64,000 bases of DNA, taken from contig DHWB01000003.1 of NCBI GenBank assembly GCA_002412965.1, positions 788,945-852,944 of the forward strand, read 5' to 3'. Under the pieces are notes generated by a model that saw only the letters and a list, made by a program, of their open reading frames with translations, made no database searches and had not been told where the DNA came from. Origin of the DNA: Desulfomicrobium sp. UBA5193. GTDB lineage: Bacteria > Desulfobacterota > Desulfovibrionia > Desulfovibrionales > Desulfomicrobiaceae. The position numbers and the translations under genes were made by a program. Positions 16,425-25,808 of this stretch are shown here, piece by piece; position 1 is the first letter of the stretch; every line of letters starts with the position of its first letter.

Positions 16425-18295
16425 TCTCCTGCTGGGATGATCGCCTGCTTCGGGCAGGTCTGGATGCACGAACGGTCGCCGATGCAAAGTTCCGGGTTGA
16501 CGGTGACAGAGCCGTCCGCCGACCGGGTGAAGCTCGGGCAGGCGAATTCTTGCACGCAGGCGTGGATATGGGTGCATGCGCCCTGGTCGATGCTGACGTG
16601 GCGGTCCACATAGCCGCTCTTTTTGCGCTGCTTTTTGGCGAAGAGGAGCATGCAGGGATGGCGGGCGATGACCACGCTGAAGGTATTGAGCGCGAGGGCT
16701 TCCCGCATCATGCCGGTCAATTCCTGCTGGCGGTAGGTGTCCGTCTCGAAGATGTGCTTGACTCCCAGGCCTTCCAGCACCCGGCGGACCGGAATGGCCT
16801 CGGTCACCTCGTTGAAGTTTTTCCCCGAAGCCGCGTGGTCCTGGTGCCCGGTCATGGCTGTGGTGCCGTTTTCCATCAGCACCAGGGTCAGGTTGTGATT
16901 GTTGAACAGGGCGTTGATGATGCCCGGAAGGCCGGCATGAAAGAAGGTCGAGTCGCCAAGAAAGGCCACGACCTTGCGTGCCTCGTTGAACCGGGCCAGC
17001 CCTGCGCCGATGCTGGTGGATGCGCCCATGCAGAGCAGTATCTCGCCCATGCGGTAGGGTTCCAGAAACCCCAGGGTGTGGCAGCCGATGTCGGCGACGG
17101 TGATGGTCTTGTCGGGCAGGGCCTGCCTGATGGCGTGGAAAGCGCTGCGGTGGCCGCATCCGGGACACATCTGCGGAGGCCGTGCGGGAACCGGGGCCAC
17201 GGTCTGCGCGTCCGCAACCGTGCGGGCCGGAATCTGGTCCGGCCAGGTCCGGTGCAGGATGTCCTGAACCTTGTCCGGGGTGTATTCGCCAACCCAATCC
17301 TCATCTCCCGCCTTGCCCATAATTTTGGTGGAGAGGCCGCGATCGTAGGCCATGGCCTTGATCTCCTTTTCCAGTGTGTCGTCCAGTTCCTCAAGCACCT
17401 TGACTTCCTCATGGGCGGCAAGAAACTCGGCGATAACCCGCGTCGGCACGGGGTAGGGCATGGCCAGCTTGAGGACGTCCGGCTTTTCCGTCAGCCCTTC
17501 CAGCACTTCTGCGACCGAGAGCGCGACCATGCCGGAAAGGATTATCCCGCGCGTGCTGCCGCTGCCTGTGGTTTGGTGCAGGTTGCGCTCGTCCACCCAT
17601 TTTTCGACCCGTTTCAGCCCTTCCAGAGCCGCGAATTTTTTCGGGAATACGGCGGTGGTCAGCGGGATGTACGGGCCGTTGGCCGCATCGAAACGGGGAT
17701 TGTGCTCGAACCGCTCCGGGGTCCAGCCAGCAAAGGCGACCCGCTCCTTGGCATGGCAGACGTGGGTGGTCAGCCGCAGGATGATGGGCTTGCCCATGGT
17801 TCTGGCGAGGGCCGCCGCCTCCTTGTAATAGGCATAGGTTTCGGTCGGACTGGCCGGCTCGAAAACCGGGGTGTAGCTCATGTAGGCGTAATGGCGGTTG
17901 TCCTGCTCATTTTGCGACGAGTTGGCCCCCGGATCGTCGCCGAGCACGATGACCATGCCGCCCAGACAATTCATGAGGGAGAGCTGCACAAAGGAGTCCG
18001 CGGCCACGTTGAGGCCGACACTCTTGAAGAAGACCGTCGAGAGATAGCCGTTGAGGGAGGCGCCGAACGCCACTTCGGTGGCCACCTTTTCATTGCTGGA
18101 AAATTCAAAATAAAAGGGCCGTCTGTCAGGCGCAATGGACTGGATCGCCGTGGCGATCTCCGGAGTCGGCGAACCGGGGTATGAGGTGATCACGCGTGTT
18201 CCAGCCTCGATCATGGCCCGCACAAGGGCAGTGTTTCCCATGACGATTTCCGAAAAAGCCGTCCGGGTCAGCAGCATCTCGCCCATGTCCTTCAT
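16421..18295 (-). CDS. iorA: Indolepyruvate:ferredoxin oxidoreductase, alpha subunit
   Basis: A 624-residue IorA. The N-terminal pyrimidine domain has TSYPGSPTPEI and FEFSSNEKVATEVAFGAS; the thiamine-diphosphate domain has CPGCGHRSAF, DIGCHTLG and GDSTFFHAGLPGIINA followed by the NG of ENGTTAMTG. The C-terminal ferredoxin-like domain is present but altered: CTHIHACVQEFACP and CIGDRSCIQTCP keep spacing yet lack the second cysteine of each CxxCxxC motif (Ile and Asp instead). The gene leads an iorAB operon, with a divergent chemoreceptor upstream. Confidence 0.95.
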   Translation of the reverse strand: MKDMGEMLLTRTAFSEIVMGNTALVRAMIEAGTRVITSYPGSPTPEIATAIQSIAPDRRPFYFEFSSNEKVATEVAFGASLNGYLSTVFFKSVGLNVAADSFVQLSLMNCLGGMVIVLGDDPGANSSQNEQDNRHYAYMSYTPVFEPASPTETYAYYKEAAALARTMGKPIILRLTTHVCHAKERVAFAGWTPERFEHNPRFDAANGPYIPLTTAVFPKKFAALEGLKRVEKWVDERNLHQTTGSGSTRGIILSGMVALSVAEVLEGLTEKPDVLKLAMPYPVPTRVIAEFLAAHEEVKVLEELDDTLEKEIKAMAYDRGLSTKIMGKAGDEDWVGEYTPDKVQDILHRTWPDQIPARTVADAQTVAPVPARPPQMCPGCGHRSAFHAIRQALPDKTITVADIGCHTLGFLEPYRMGEILLCMGASTSIGAGLARFNEARKVVAFLGDSTFFHAGLPGIINALFNNHNLTLVLMENGTTAMTGHQDHAASGKNFNEVTEAIPVRRVLEGLGVKHIFETDTYRQQELTGMMREALALNTFSVVIARHPCMLLFAKKQRKKSGYVDRHVSIDQGACTHIHACVQEFACPSFTRSADGSVTVNPELCIGDRSCIQTCPKQAIIPAGE

Positions 18296-18620
18296 ATGCG
18301 CCTCACTGTGCAGTGGATTTTATCCCGTTTGAATTCCTGTTCCCGCGACCCAAGCCAGCTTCGCGTGTTTGTACGGGACGATATCGTACGCGATGGCTCA
18401 TGGCAACGCTTGACGGATTGATCTGGGATTCCCTCTTTTCGTCCGTTTTCATAAGAATAATCAATACGCTCCATTTTGGTTTTCAGGTCAATGGTGAACC
18501 CGCCTGTCACCAATCTGTTTCCGAATTGTCATCATTTTCCGACATTTGCTGCGCACAAAGCGTCTATCGGTTTTACGGAGTACCGGATCATTCATCTTTT
18601 TGCATAAGGTGCGCGCACGC
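18296..18620 (+). promoter_or_regulatory. Divergent intergenic region iorA / chemoreceptor
   Basis: A 325-base stretch with no convincing gene. It holds a perfect 10-bp palindrome ACGATATCGT (18378-18387) and overlapping arms GTACG (18371-18375) and CGTAC (18385-18389) about 80 bp upstream of iorA, possibly an operator. A flagellar sigma-28 promoter for the chemoreceptor was sought and not found. Confidence 0.35.
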
Positions 18621-20666
18621 ATGGGAAAGAATCTCGGATTTCAGGTCAAACTTTCTGTCGTCACAATCGCCATTGTCCTTGTGACGGTTCTGTGTCTTTG
18701 CGTTTCGCAGATGCTGATGACGCGAAAGGATTCGCTGCGACAAGGACGGGGCGGGCTGACGAGCATCTCGTCAACCCTGGCCGAATCCGTGGACCTGCAG
18801 CATACACTCATGCAGCGCAAGATCATGATCGACCGTGACATCATGCGCACACAGTTCGAGTTGGGCGGTTTCCCCGTTCCCGAAGTGCTTATGGACGCGG
18901 AATTGGACGTGGTGGATCAAAATGGAGGAGAGGTCCGGACCGCGGTTTTGCCCGCCATCAAGCACGGCGCGGTGTATCTCCACGAGGACAACGCGGTGAT
19001 GCGCAAGGTCGCGGATCTGACAGGCGGGGAGGCTTCGGTGCTGCAAGTCTTCGATGACAAGCTCGTGCGCATCTCCACGTCGCTGCGAAATCCGGCATCG
19101 TTCTGGGGCAAGGGGTCGTATGTCGGGCCTGAATCCCCGGCTCAGACCGCCATCTTATCAGGCCAGAGCTGGGAAGGGCTGGTCTGGCTGGGCGGGGCAT
19201 GGCGCATGGCGGCCTATGTCCCGTTCACGGATTTGAGCGAGGGCAGGGTCGTCGGCGCATTGGAGATCACGCACCCGCTGGTCAGTGACGCTTTTGCGGA
19301 ATTCGTGCGCAAAGTTCGCGTTGGCGGTCATGGAGGGACCATGGCCTTTGATGCCCAGGGGCGCGAAATAATCGCCTTGAAGGATGCCGCCATGGAATCC
19401 GGGGCCATTCTCAAGGCTGGCGCGGGCAATGGACAGAAATCACTGCTGGCGGAAGATGGCCGGCATCTGGAAGTGGCGCTGCACACCTTTGAGCCCTGGA
19501 ACCTGACCTTCGCCACCTGGGTCGCCACCGAGGATCTGATGGCCGGAGTCAACGCCCGCTTGATCAAAAACGCCTTGATCAGCCTGATCCTGCCCCTGGT
19601 CCTGTCCGTTGTCCTGATCGGGCTGACCAGTCGGATCCTGCTGGCCCCGGTCAAGCGCATGGCCCAGTTGGCCGACGAAGTGGCAAACGGCGATTACACC
19701 GCGACCATAACGTATCCGGCCAGGGACCCGATCGGGCATCTGGCCGGGGCGCTGAATTCCATGGTTGCCCGGAGCAGGGAGATGCTGAGGGAAATCGTCG
19801 CCGCCACCGGATCGCTGTCCGAAGCGTCCACGGAGCTCAGCTCCATATCGCGCTCCCTGACCGACAATTCAACAGGCACGACGCGCATGGCTCATGCCGT
19901 GCACGATTCCGCCAAGGCCGTCAGCGGGAACATGCATTCGGTCTCCGCCGCCATGGAGGAGGCCACGATCAATGCCGGCATCGTGGCCACCGCCACGGTG
20001 GATTTGGCCACGACCATCCGGGGGGTGGCCCAAAGCGCCGAATTGGCCAAGAACACCACGGCCAACGCGGTTCTCAAAGCCGGAGAGACGACGCGACACA
20101 TGGCGGAGCTGGGTGTGGCGGCCAAGGAGATCGGCACGGTGACCGCGACCATCGCCGCCATCTCCTCCCAGACCAACCTGCTGGCGCTCAACGCCACCAT
20201 CGAAGCCGCCAGGGCAGGTGCGGCGGGGCGTGGTTTCGCCGTGGTCGCCGGAGAAATCAAGGAGCTCTCGCAGCAGACGGCGGCAGCCACCGAAAACATC
20301 CGCCGCGCGGTATTTTCCATCCAGAACATGACGACCGTGACGGCGCGGGAAATTGGCGAGGTCATTGCCGTCATCGAAGACATGAATCAGATTGTGGGTT
20401 CGATCGCCGTCGCCGTGGAAGAGCAGGCGGTCATGACTCGCGACATCGCCGAGAATGTCGGCCAGGTTTCCACCGGAATCGCCGAGGTCAGCGTCAATGT
20501 CGCATCCGGGTTCGCAATGACCCGCGAGATCAGCGAGGAGATTGAAGTCGTGCGGACCGCCTCGGAGGACATACAGGGCCAGAGCAGGAACGTGATGGAA
20601 CGCGCGGGCGGGCTTGCCGGTCTGGCCACGCACATGCAGGGATTGGTTGGAAATTTCAGGTTCTGA
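18621..20666 (+). CDS. Methyl-accepting chemotaxis protein
   Basis: A 681-residue transmembrane chemoreceptor. TM1 is at about 10-32, a periplasmic sensing region of roughly 280 residues resembling a Cache-type fold (VPFTDLSEGRVVGALEITHPL) follows, TM2 is near 310-335, then HAMP and a signalling domain whose hairpin tip contains ISSQTNLLALNATIEAARAG and GRGFAVVAGEIKELSQQT. It passes ligand state to CheA/CheW. The start at 18621 places the positive N terminus directly before TM1; the upstream extension has no good site. The protein ends soon after the methylation helices, with no C-terminal tether. The ligand is unknown. Confidence 0.93.
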   Translation: MGKNLGFQVKLSVVTIAIVLVTVLCLCVSQMLMTRKDSLRQGRGGLTSISSTLAESVDLQHTLMQRKIMIDRDIMRTQFELGGFPVPEVLMDAELDVVDQNGGEVRTAVLPAIKHGAVYLHEDNAVMRKVADLTGGEASVLQVFDDKLVRISTSLRNPASFWGKGSYVGPESPAQTAILSGQSWEGLVWLGGAWRMAAYVPFTDLSEGRVVGALEITHPLVSDAFAEFVRKVRVGGHGGTMAFDAQGREIIALKDAAMESGAILKAGAGNGQKSLLAEDGRHLEVALHTFEPWNLTFATWVATEDLMAGVNARLIKNALISLILPLVLSVVLIGLTSRILLAPVKRMAQLADEVANGDYTATITYPARDPIGHLAGALNSMVARSREMLREIVAATGSLSEASTELSSISRSLTDNSTGTTRMAHAVHDSAKAVSGNMHSVSAAMEEATINAGIVATATVDLATTIRGVAQSAELAKNTTANAVLKAGETTRHMAELGVAAKEIGTVTATIAAISSQTNLLALNATIEAARAGAAGRGFAVVAGEIKELSQQTAAATENIRRAVFSIQNMTTVTAREIGEVIAVIEDMNQIVGSIAVAVEEQAVMTRDIAENVGQVSTGIAEVSVNVASGFAMTREISEEIEVVRTASEDIQGQSRNVMERAGGLAGLATHMQGLVGNFRF

Positions 20667-20721
20667 TGAGCCGAACTTCAGCGCGGACATTTTTTTGCGC
20701 CCCGTCCCGTCTCTTTTTGAA

Positions 20722-21039
20722 CTATTTTTTCCGGCCGTCGGAGAATCCCTTATCAAATTCGCGCTTGGCTTTGGCAAAGCTGTCCTTCCATGTTTGAAGC
20801 GATGACCGCATTCCCTGCTTGAGCTCCTCCCAGGCTGCTTCGCCCGCGTCGTGCACGGCGCTTATCCTGTCTTCGGCATCTTTGACTTTTGCCTGCAATG
20901 CTTCAACCTTTTGCCTGCATTGCGCTTTCAACTCGGGATGCTCCTGCTCCGTCTTGGCGGCCAATACGTCAATCTCGGCATTCCACTCGTCGATTTTGGC
21001 TTTCAGTTTCCGCACGTAGGCGTCTTTCGTATCCGGCAT
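20722..21039 (-). CDS. Small coiled-coil protein, unknown function
   Basis: A 105-residue, highly charged, almost wholly helical protein with heptad-like spacing from about residue 5 to 65 (KLKAKIDEWNAEIDVLAAKT, then QKVEALQAKVKDAEDRI) and a second amphipathic stretch EELKQGMRSSLQTWKDSF. There is no signal peptide or cysteine pair. It resembles small stress-associated coiled-coil proteins such as the sll1863 group, but that assignment is tentative. It stands alone, convergent with the chemoreceptor. Confidence 0.7.
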   Translation of the reverse strand: MPDTKDAYVRKLKAKIDEWNAEIDVLAAKTEQEHPELKAQCRQKVEALQAKVKDAEDRISAVHDAGEAAWEELKQGMRSSLQTWKDSFAKAKREFDKGFSDGRKK

Positions 21040-21273
21040 GAGAACTCCTTATTCACGTCCTGTTTTTTCGGAAAAGTTGTCCGCCCCCCGCTGCATGACA
21101 GAAATTCCACCGTGTGGTACAAAGACGCATCTTGTCCATTTTGAATTTTCCGTAACCGGGCATGAAAATGCTCATTCTGCTCCGATGGGATGGAATGGGA
21201 ATGATGAAATCAGGCGGAGAGGGTGTCGCTGTTTTGAGATCAGGAACTGCTGCGCGAGGCAGTGAATTCATTC

Positions 21274-22080
21274 ATGAAGAGGCGTGATTTCCTGTGCGTT
21301 TCAGCGGCGGCCGCATTATCGCTGTTTCTTGCGAATAATAGGAGACGGGGTCACGCGGTGCGCTCTCTTCCTTCCCCTGAGTCGTCCCCGAGGGTGGTCA
21401 ACGAATTTCCTCATGATCCGGCAGCCTTCACCCAGGGGCTGATCCATCATGGCGGATTTCTTTATGAGAGTACGGGTGGCTGGGGCTCTTCCTCGCTGCG
21501 TCGGGTCGAGCTTGAAACCGGTCGGGTGCTGCAAGAGATCAAGCTGCCAGGGCACTATTTCGCGGAAGGATTGACTCTGTGGCGCGATCGCCTGATACAG
21601 CTCACCTGGACTTCCGGAATGGCCTTTGTCTACGACCTGAAGACATTCGAGCGTGTTGGTTCATTCCCCTATGCCGGGGAAGGCTGGGGGCTGACACACG
21701 ACGCAGAGCATTTGATCATGAGCGACGGGAGCAACACGCTGCAGCGTCTTGATCCTGAGACATATCAGGTGATTGAGCGTCTCGATGTCTTTGACCAAAG
21801 AGCCCCCGCTCCTTTGCTCAATGAATTGGAATACGTCGACGGACAGCTCTGGGCGAACATTTTCGGTCAGGATCGGATCGCGCGCATCGATCCCTTGAGT
21901 GGAGATGTGCTCTCGTGGCTTGATTTTGCCGGAATTCCGCCTCATCGCAAGGTGTCCCCGTCAGCCGTCATGAACGGGATCGCTTTTGACGCCGATTCGG
22001 GGCGAATTTTTGTGACAGGCAAGCTTTGGCCAAAAATGTACGAACTCAAGCAAGAGCCTTTGAAGGAGCCGATGAAATGA
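21274..22080 (+). CDS. Glutaminyl-peptide cyclotransferase, Tat-exported
   Basis: A 268-residue beta-propeller enzyme of the plant/bacterial glutaminyl cyclase family, which converts N-terminal Gln to pyroglutamate. Family motifs are FPHDPAAFTQGLIHHGGFLYESTG, YFAEGLTLW, GEGWGLTHD, LNELEYVDGQLWANIF and NGIAFD. MKRRDFL followed by a hydrophobic run gives a twin-arginine signal, so it acts in the periplasm. The start is uncertain: an in-frame GTG at 21262 adds four residues, and neither has an ideal ribosome site; 21274 is chosen for the Tat motif. It is coupled by ATGA to the next gene. Confidence 0.88.
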   Translation: MKRRDFLCVSAAAALSLFLANNRRRGHAVRSLPSPESSPRVVNEFPHDPAAFTQGLIHHGGFLYESTGGWGSSSLRRVELETGRVLQEIKLPGHYFAEGLTLWRDRLIQLTWTSGMAFVYDLKTFERVGSFPYAGEGWGLTHDAEHLIMSDGSNTLQRLDPETYQVIERLDVFDQRAPAPLLNELEYVDGQLWANIFGQDRIARIDPLSGDVLSWLDFAGIPPHRKVSPSAVMNGIAFDADSGRIFVTGKLWPKMYELKQEPLKEPMK

Positions 22081-22583
22081 GCATCACCATACGAAGCGAG
22101 ACACCACAGGATGCGGCCGCAATCGAGAGGCTGACCGCGGCAGCCTTTTGCGACGCTCCGCACACCAGCCATACAGAGCATTTCATTGTCAACGCCTTGC
22201 GCAGAACCGACCGGTTGAGCATCTCGCTCGTTGCCGAAGACGGTGGTGAGATCGTGGGGCATGTCGCCATCTCACCGATCTCCATCTCCGATGGGAGTGA
22301 TGGATGGTACGGACTCGGGCCGATTTCCGTGGCTCCCGCGCGTCAACGGCAAGGGATCGGCGGACGGCTCATGATACAGGCGATGGCCGCGTTGCGCAGG
22401 ATGGACGCCAGCGGCTGCGTCGTGCTGGGAGATCCCGACTTCTATCATCGCTTTGGGTTCAAGACGGAATCCGCGCTCGTCCTGCCCGATGTTCCATCGG
22501 AATATTTCCAGGTCGTGACACTTCAGGGTCCGGTCCCGTCGGGAACGGTGTCATATCATGAAGCGTTTCTGGCCGTGGAGTGA
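22077..22583 (+). CDS. GNAT-family N-acetyltransferase
   Basis: A 168-residue acetyltransferase with the acetyl-CoA loop VAPARQRQGIGGRLM at about 86-100 and the C-terminal strands VVLGDPDFYHRFGF typical of the YhbS-like group. It overlaps the cyclotransferase stop by ATGA, so the pair is one transcription unit ending at the terminator near 22741-22777. The acceptor substrate cannot be inferred. Confidence 0.9.
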   Translation: MSITIRSETPQDAAAIERLTAAAFCDAPHTSHTEHFIVNALRRTDRLSISLVAEDGGEIVGHVAISPISISDGSDGWYGLGPISVAPARQRQGIGGRLMIQAMAALRRMDASGCVVLGDPDFYHRFGFKTESALVLPDVPSEYFQVVTLQGPVPSGTVSYHEAFLAVE

Positions 22584-22740
22584 AGATGCCGTCCATCCGT
22601 TGGTGCGCCTGAATTCAGGCGGTTAGGGCTGATGAAAGGCTTAATTCTTAGGTAATGGTTGAAACATTGTGCGCGCGGTGTGCATGGAGCATTCCGTTGG
22701 CCGGGACTCGGATCTTTTGTTCAGGACAGCCGGATGCGGC

Positions 22741-22777
22741 AAAGGGATTTCAGCGATTGTACTGAAATCCCTTTTTT
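22741..22777 (+). terminator. Intrinsic terminator after the cyclotransferase/GNAT unit
   Basis: Perfect 13-bp arms AAAGGGATTTCAG (22741-22753) and CTGAAATCCCTTT (22762-22774) with an 8-nt loop, followed by T residues. It lies about 160 nt past the GNAT stop; the interval contains no recognised gene. Confidence 0.85.
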
Positions 22778-22871
22778 AGGCCCTGGCGCCGGGTTGAAAT
22801 GGCTCAAGCAGGATGCATGTTATGGAGTGGAAAAGCCGGAATCTGCGCTTTTTAGATAGGAGAGCCCCGGC

Positions 22872-23702
22872 TCAAAGAAAAAACTCCGGTTCTCTGCGCT
22901 GGGCGTATTGCGCATGCAGGGTGCGGCCGAGTTCCAGAATGCGCGGGTGCAGCATGACGCGTGAACCGGTGGGGCATGCCCTGATGCATGCGCAACAACG
23001 AAGGCACAGCATGTTCTCGGTCGTGACGCTGTCAGCGTGCAGACTAATGGCTGCGCTGGGACATGCTTGTGCGCATTCCCCGCAAAGCACGCAGCTTTCG
23101 CTTACGGTTTCCGGGGAAATGGGCGCGGCCTGCACTCCTTCACGGTAGGGAAAATTTCCGGGCACCTGCAATTCGGGAAGATTCCGCAGCTCCGCCTCAT
23201 GTGAAATTCCGTCGAGCTTGTCCCGCACAAGGCGGCCAAAGGCGGTGGCCCGGTCGCGATCCGTCACGTCAGGCCGTCCCTCGGCCACGGGGAACTCCGG
23301 AGTCGAAAAGGAGTGCTGACCTATGAACGCGGCGCCTGCCACGGGAACAAATCCAAGCTCCCTGGTCAGATCGCGCAGCTCCAGGAGTGCATCGTCAAAG
23401 GCCCGGTTGCCGTAAACCGCGACCAGCACCGCTGGCCTTCCCATGCCTTTTATGGCGCGCATCCGTTCGACCGCCAGGGTCGGCACGCGTCCGGCATGCA
23501 CCGGCATCCCGATGAGCGCCAGGGTCTTGATTCCGGACCCGCTTTGCGCGTGTTCGGGCGCATGCGAGGGGGCATGTGCGGACCGAGTCAAGTCCAGGCG
23601 GGAAATCGACTCCGGCTCCAAGCCTTCGGCAATGGCTTCGAGAACTGTCCGGGTCGTGCCGGTGGGAGAGAAGAGGATGAGTTCGGTGTGGAGATTGTGC
23701 AT
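22872..23702 (-). CDS. EFR1-type flavodoxin/ferredoxin fusion
   Basis: A 276-residue electron-transfer protein. The N-terminal flavodoxin-like half begins with the phosphate loop FSPTGTTRT and has GMPVHAGRVP and VAVYGNRAFDDALLEL; the C-terminal quarter is a two-cluster ferredoxin with CVLCGECAQACP and CLRCCACIRACP. Such proteins (EFR1 family) probably bind FMN and two 4Fe-4S clusters and act as cytoplasmic redox carriers in anaerobes. It stands alone, leftward, and no partner enzyme is adjacent. Confidence 0.9.
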   Translation of the reverse strand: MHNLHTELILFSPTGTTRTVLEAIAEGLEPESISRLDLTRSAHAPSHAPEHAQSGSGIKTLALIGMPVHAGRVPTLAVERMRAIKGMGRPAVLVAVYGNRAFDDALLELRDLTRELGFVPVAGAAFIGQHSFSTPEFPVAEGRPDVTDRDRATAFGRLVRDKLDGISHEAELRNLPELQVPGNFPYREGVQAAPISPETVSESCVLCGECAQACPSAAISLHADSVTTENMLCLRCCACIRACPTGSRVMLHPRILELGRTLHAQYAQRREPEFFL

Positions 23703-23752
23703 GCGATCCCTTAAAGCGTTTGAAGGGGGATGTCTTGTGGGAAAAGACCCTT

Positions 23753-24901
23753 TCAGTCCATGGGTTCCAGACGCAGCAGCTGGCCCGGGTCATGGTCTGT
23801 GAGCAGCCATATGTTTCCATCCGGGCCGACGCGCACGTCGCGGATGCGTTTTCCGAGATCTTCGAGCAGGCGTTCCTCTTCGACCACGACCATTCCGGCC
23901 AGTTTCAGCCGGGCCAGATGACGATGCGCCAAGGCGCCGACAAAGAGGTCTCCCTGCCAGCGGGGAAAAGACTCTCCCGTATAGAAGGCCATGCCCGAAG
24001 GGGCGATGGAAGGGGTCCAGTGGTGCAGCGGGTCATCCATGCCCGGCATGTGCTGCAGGCCCTCGCCGATGGTAAAACCGGTGTAGTCAATGCCCAAGGT
24101 CACCACGGGCCAGCCGTAATTGGCGCCGGAGCGGATCAGGTTGATTTCGTCTCCGCCCCTTGGGCCGTGCTCATGGGTCCAGATCTCGCCTGTCTGCGGA
24201 TGCACGGCCATGCCTTGGGGGTTGCGGTGCCCGAAGCTGAAAATTTCCGGACGCGCGTCGCTTCTGCCCACGAAAGGATTGTCTTCGGGGATGCGGCCGT
24301 CGTCATGGATGCGGATGATCTTTCCGGCATGATCATCCAGCTTCTGGGCGCGTTGCATCTGGCCCCGCTCGCCCACGCTGATATAGAGATACCCATCTTT
24401 GTCAAAGCTCAGCCTGGACCCGAAATGCACCCTGCCCGAGGAGGCGGGTTCGGCACGAAAGAGCACATCGACATCCTTGAGCGCTCCGTCCTGCAGTCGC
24501 CCACGGGCCACGTGCGTGGTCACGCCTTCGTCAAAGTTGGCGGAATAGCTGAAGTACAGGAGACGGTTTGTCGCAAAATCCGGGTGGGGCAGAAGATCGA
24601 GCAGCCCGCCCTGGCCCGTGGCCCGGATCTGGGGCAGGCCCTGCACGGGCTCGGGCAGCAGGACTCCGTTCCGGATGATGCGTAGCCGTCCGGGACGCTC
24701 GCTGACCAGGATGTCACCGTCAGGAAGAAAGGCGAGGGCCCACGGATTTTCGAGCCCGTCGGCCACGACCGCCAATTGTATCCGGTGGTGCCGGGACGCA
24801 AATTCCTGGGCAAAAGCCTGGAAGCACGTGAGCACAAGGAGCAGTGCGATGGCGGCGCCGTAACGCCACGATCCGAGGAAGCGAGTCATGGATGCGTTCA
24901 T
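23753..24901 (-). CDS. PQQ-dependent sugar dehydrogenase (Asd/YliI family)
   Basis: A 382-residue six-bladed beta-propeller of the soluble aldose dehydrogenase family. A signal peptide covers about residues 1-30. Family landmarks are LENPWALAFLPDGDILVSER, GQGGLLDLLPHPDF, the catalytic region HEHGPRGGDEINLI and NYGWPVV. It would oxidise sugars in the periplasm, with PQQ supplied externally if no biosynthesis genes exist (none seen here). ATG at 24901 has GGGAG seven bases upstream; an internal ATG at 24889 is possible. Confidence 0.9.
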   Translation of the reverse strand: MNASMTRFLGSWRYGAAIALLLVLTCFQAFAQEFASRHHRIQLAVVADGLENPWALAFLPDGDILVSERPGRLRIIRNGVLLPEPVQGLPQIRATGQGGLLDLLPHPDFATNRLLYFSYSANFDEGVTTHVARGRLQDGALKDVDVLFRAEPASSGRVHFGSRLSFDKDGYLYISVGERGQMQRAQKLDDHAGKIIRIHDDGRIPEDNPFVGRSDARPEIFSFGHRNPQGMAVHPQTGEIWTHEHGPRGGDEINLIRSGANYGWPVVTLGIDYTGFTIGEGLQHMPGMDDPLHHWTPSIAPSGMAFYTGESFPRWQGDLFVGALAHRHLARLKLAGMVVVEEERLLEDLGKRIRDVRVGPDGNIWLLTDHDPGQLLRLEPMD

Positions 24902-25084
24902 TGGGTGACTCCCGGGAGCGGTTTTCTTCGCGCCCCAAGCAGACATCGCTCTCTTGGCGTCAGAATTTGGGGCGAGGAAGATTTCTGTTAAGCATTATTT
25001 TGCAGTGCGCAAAGCTTGCTCTTCAGCGCACCGGGGAACAGGGCTGCAGCGACCGGAAAGGCGTGAGTGGGATGAGGCCGCACA

Positions 25085-25124
25085 AAGAAAAGGCCGCCGG
25101 GACCTGAAGTCACAGGGCGGCCTT
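25085..25124 (-). terminator. Intrinsic terminator of the peroxiredoxin gene
   Basis: Arms AAGGCCGCC (25090-25098) and GGCGGCCTT (25116-25124), with a T-rich tail on the minus strand immediately after. It starts 5 bases past the peroxiredoxin stop. Confidence 0.85.
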
Positions 25125-25129
25125 GAGTT

Positions 25130-25729
25130 TTACAGCTTTTCGACGTTTGAGGACAGGTATTCGGCCACGCCGCTGGCATCGGGCTTCATGCCGATGTCGC
25201 CCTTCTGCCATCCTGCCGGGCAGACCTCTCCGTATTCTTCCGTGAACTGCAGGGCATCGACCAGACGCAGCATTTCATCCACGTTGCGGCCGAGCGGCAG
25301 GTTGTTGACCACCTGGTGCTGAACCACGCCGTCGCGGTCAATCAGGAAGGACGCGCGCAGGGCCACGCCCGCGTCAGGGTGTTCTATGCCGTAGGCCTTT
25401 GCGATTTCGTGCTTGACGTCGGCGACCATGGTGAAGCCGACAGGCCCGATGCCGCCCTGTTCAACCGGGGTGCTGCGCCAGGCGAAGTGAGTGAACTGGG
25501 AGTCTATGGACACGCCGACGACTTCCACGCCACGGTCGCGAAACTCCTTCAATCTGCGGTCATGGGCGATGATCTCCGTGGGGCAGACAAATGTGAAGTC
25601 CAGTGGCCAGAAAAAAAGGACCACGTATTTTCCGCGCAGGGATGAGAGGGTGAAATCTTCGATGCATCCGCCAGGGCTCACCGCCGCTGCAGTGAAATCC
25701 GGGGCCTGTTTTGTGACGAGTATGCTCAT
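25130..25729 (-). CDS. Typical 2-Cys peroxiredoxin (AhpC/Prx1)
   Basis: A 199-residue thiol peroxidase. The peroxidatic cysteine is C49 in DFTFVCPTE and the resolving cysteine C170 in GEVCPAGW, with the conserved arginine in LRASFLIDRDG. It reduces peroxides in the cytoplasm, which is protective for an anaerobe exposed to oxygen. It is monocistronic: its own promoter and a 21-bp palindrome lie upstream and a terminator directly downstream. Confidence 0.95.
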   Translation of the reverse strand: MSILVTKQAPDFTAAAVSPGGCIEDFTLSSLRGKYVVLFFWPLDFTFVCPTEIIAHDRRLKEFRDRGVEVVGVSIDSQFTHFAWRSTPVEQGGIGPVGFTMVADVKHEIAKAYGIEHPDAGVALRASFLIDRDGVVQHQVVNNLPLGRNVDEMLRLVDALQFTEEYGEVCPAGWQKGDIGMKPDASGVAEYLSSNVEKL

Positions 25730-25769
25730 GATATGCTCCTATCTTTATTGTGGTTTATGCAAAGAAAGT

Positions 25770-25804
25770 AATCAGGAATTATTCCTGATTGGCTATAACG
25801 TCAA
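25770..25804 (-). promoter_or_regulatory. Peroxiredoxin promoter with palindromic operator
   Basis: On the minus strand TTGACG (25804-25799) and TAATTC (25781-25776) are 17 bp apart. A perfect palindrome with arms AATCAGGAAT (25770-25779) and ATTCCTGATT (25781-25790) around one central base covers the -10 element, as expected for a repressor operator. Confidence 0.7.
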
Positions 25805-25808
25805 GAAA

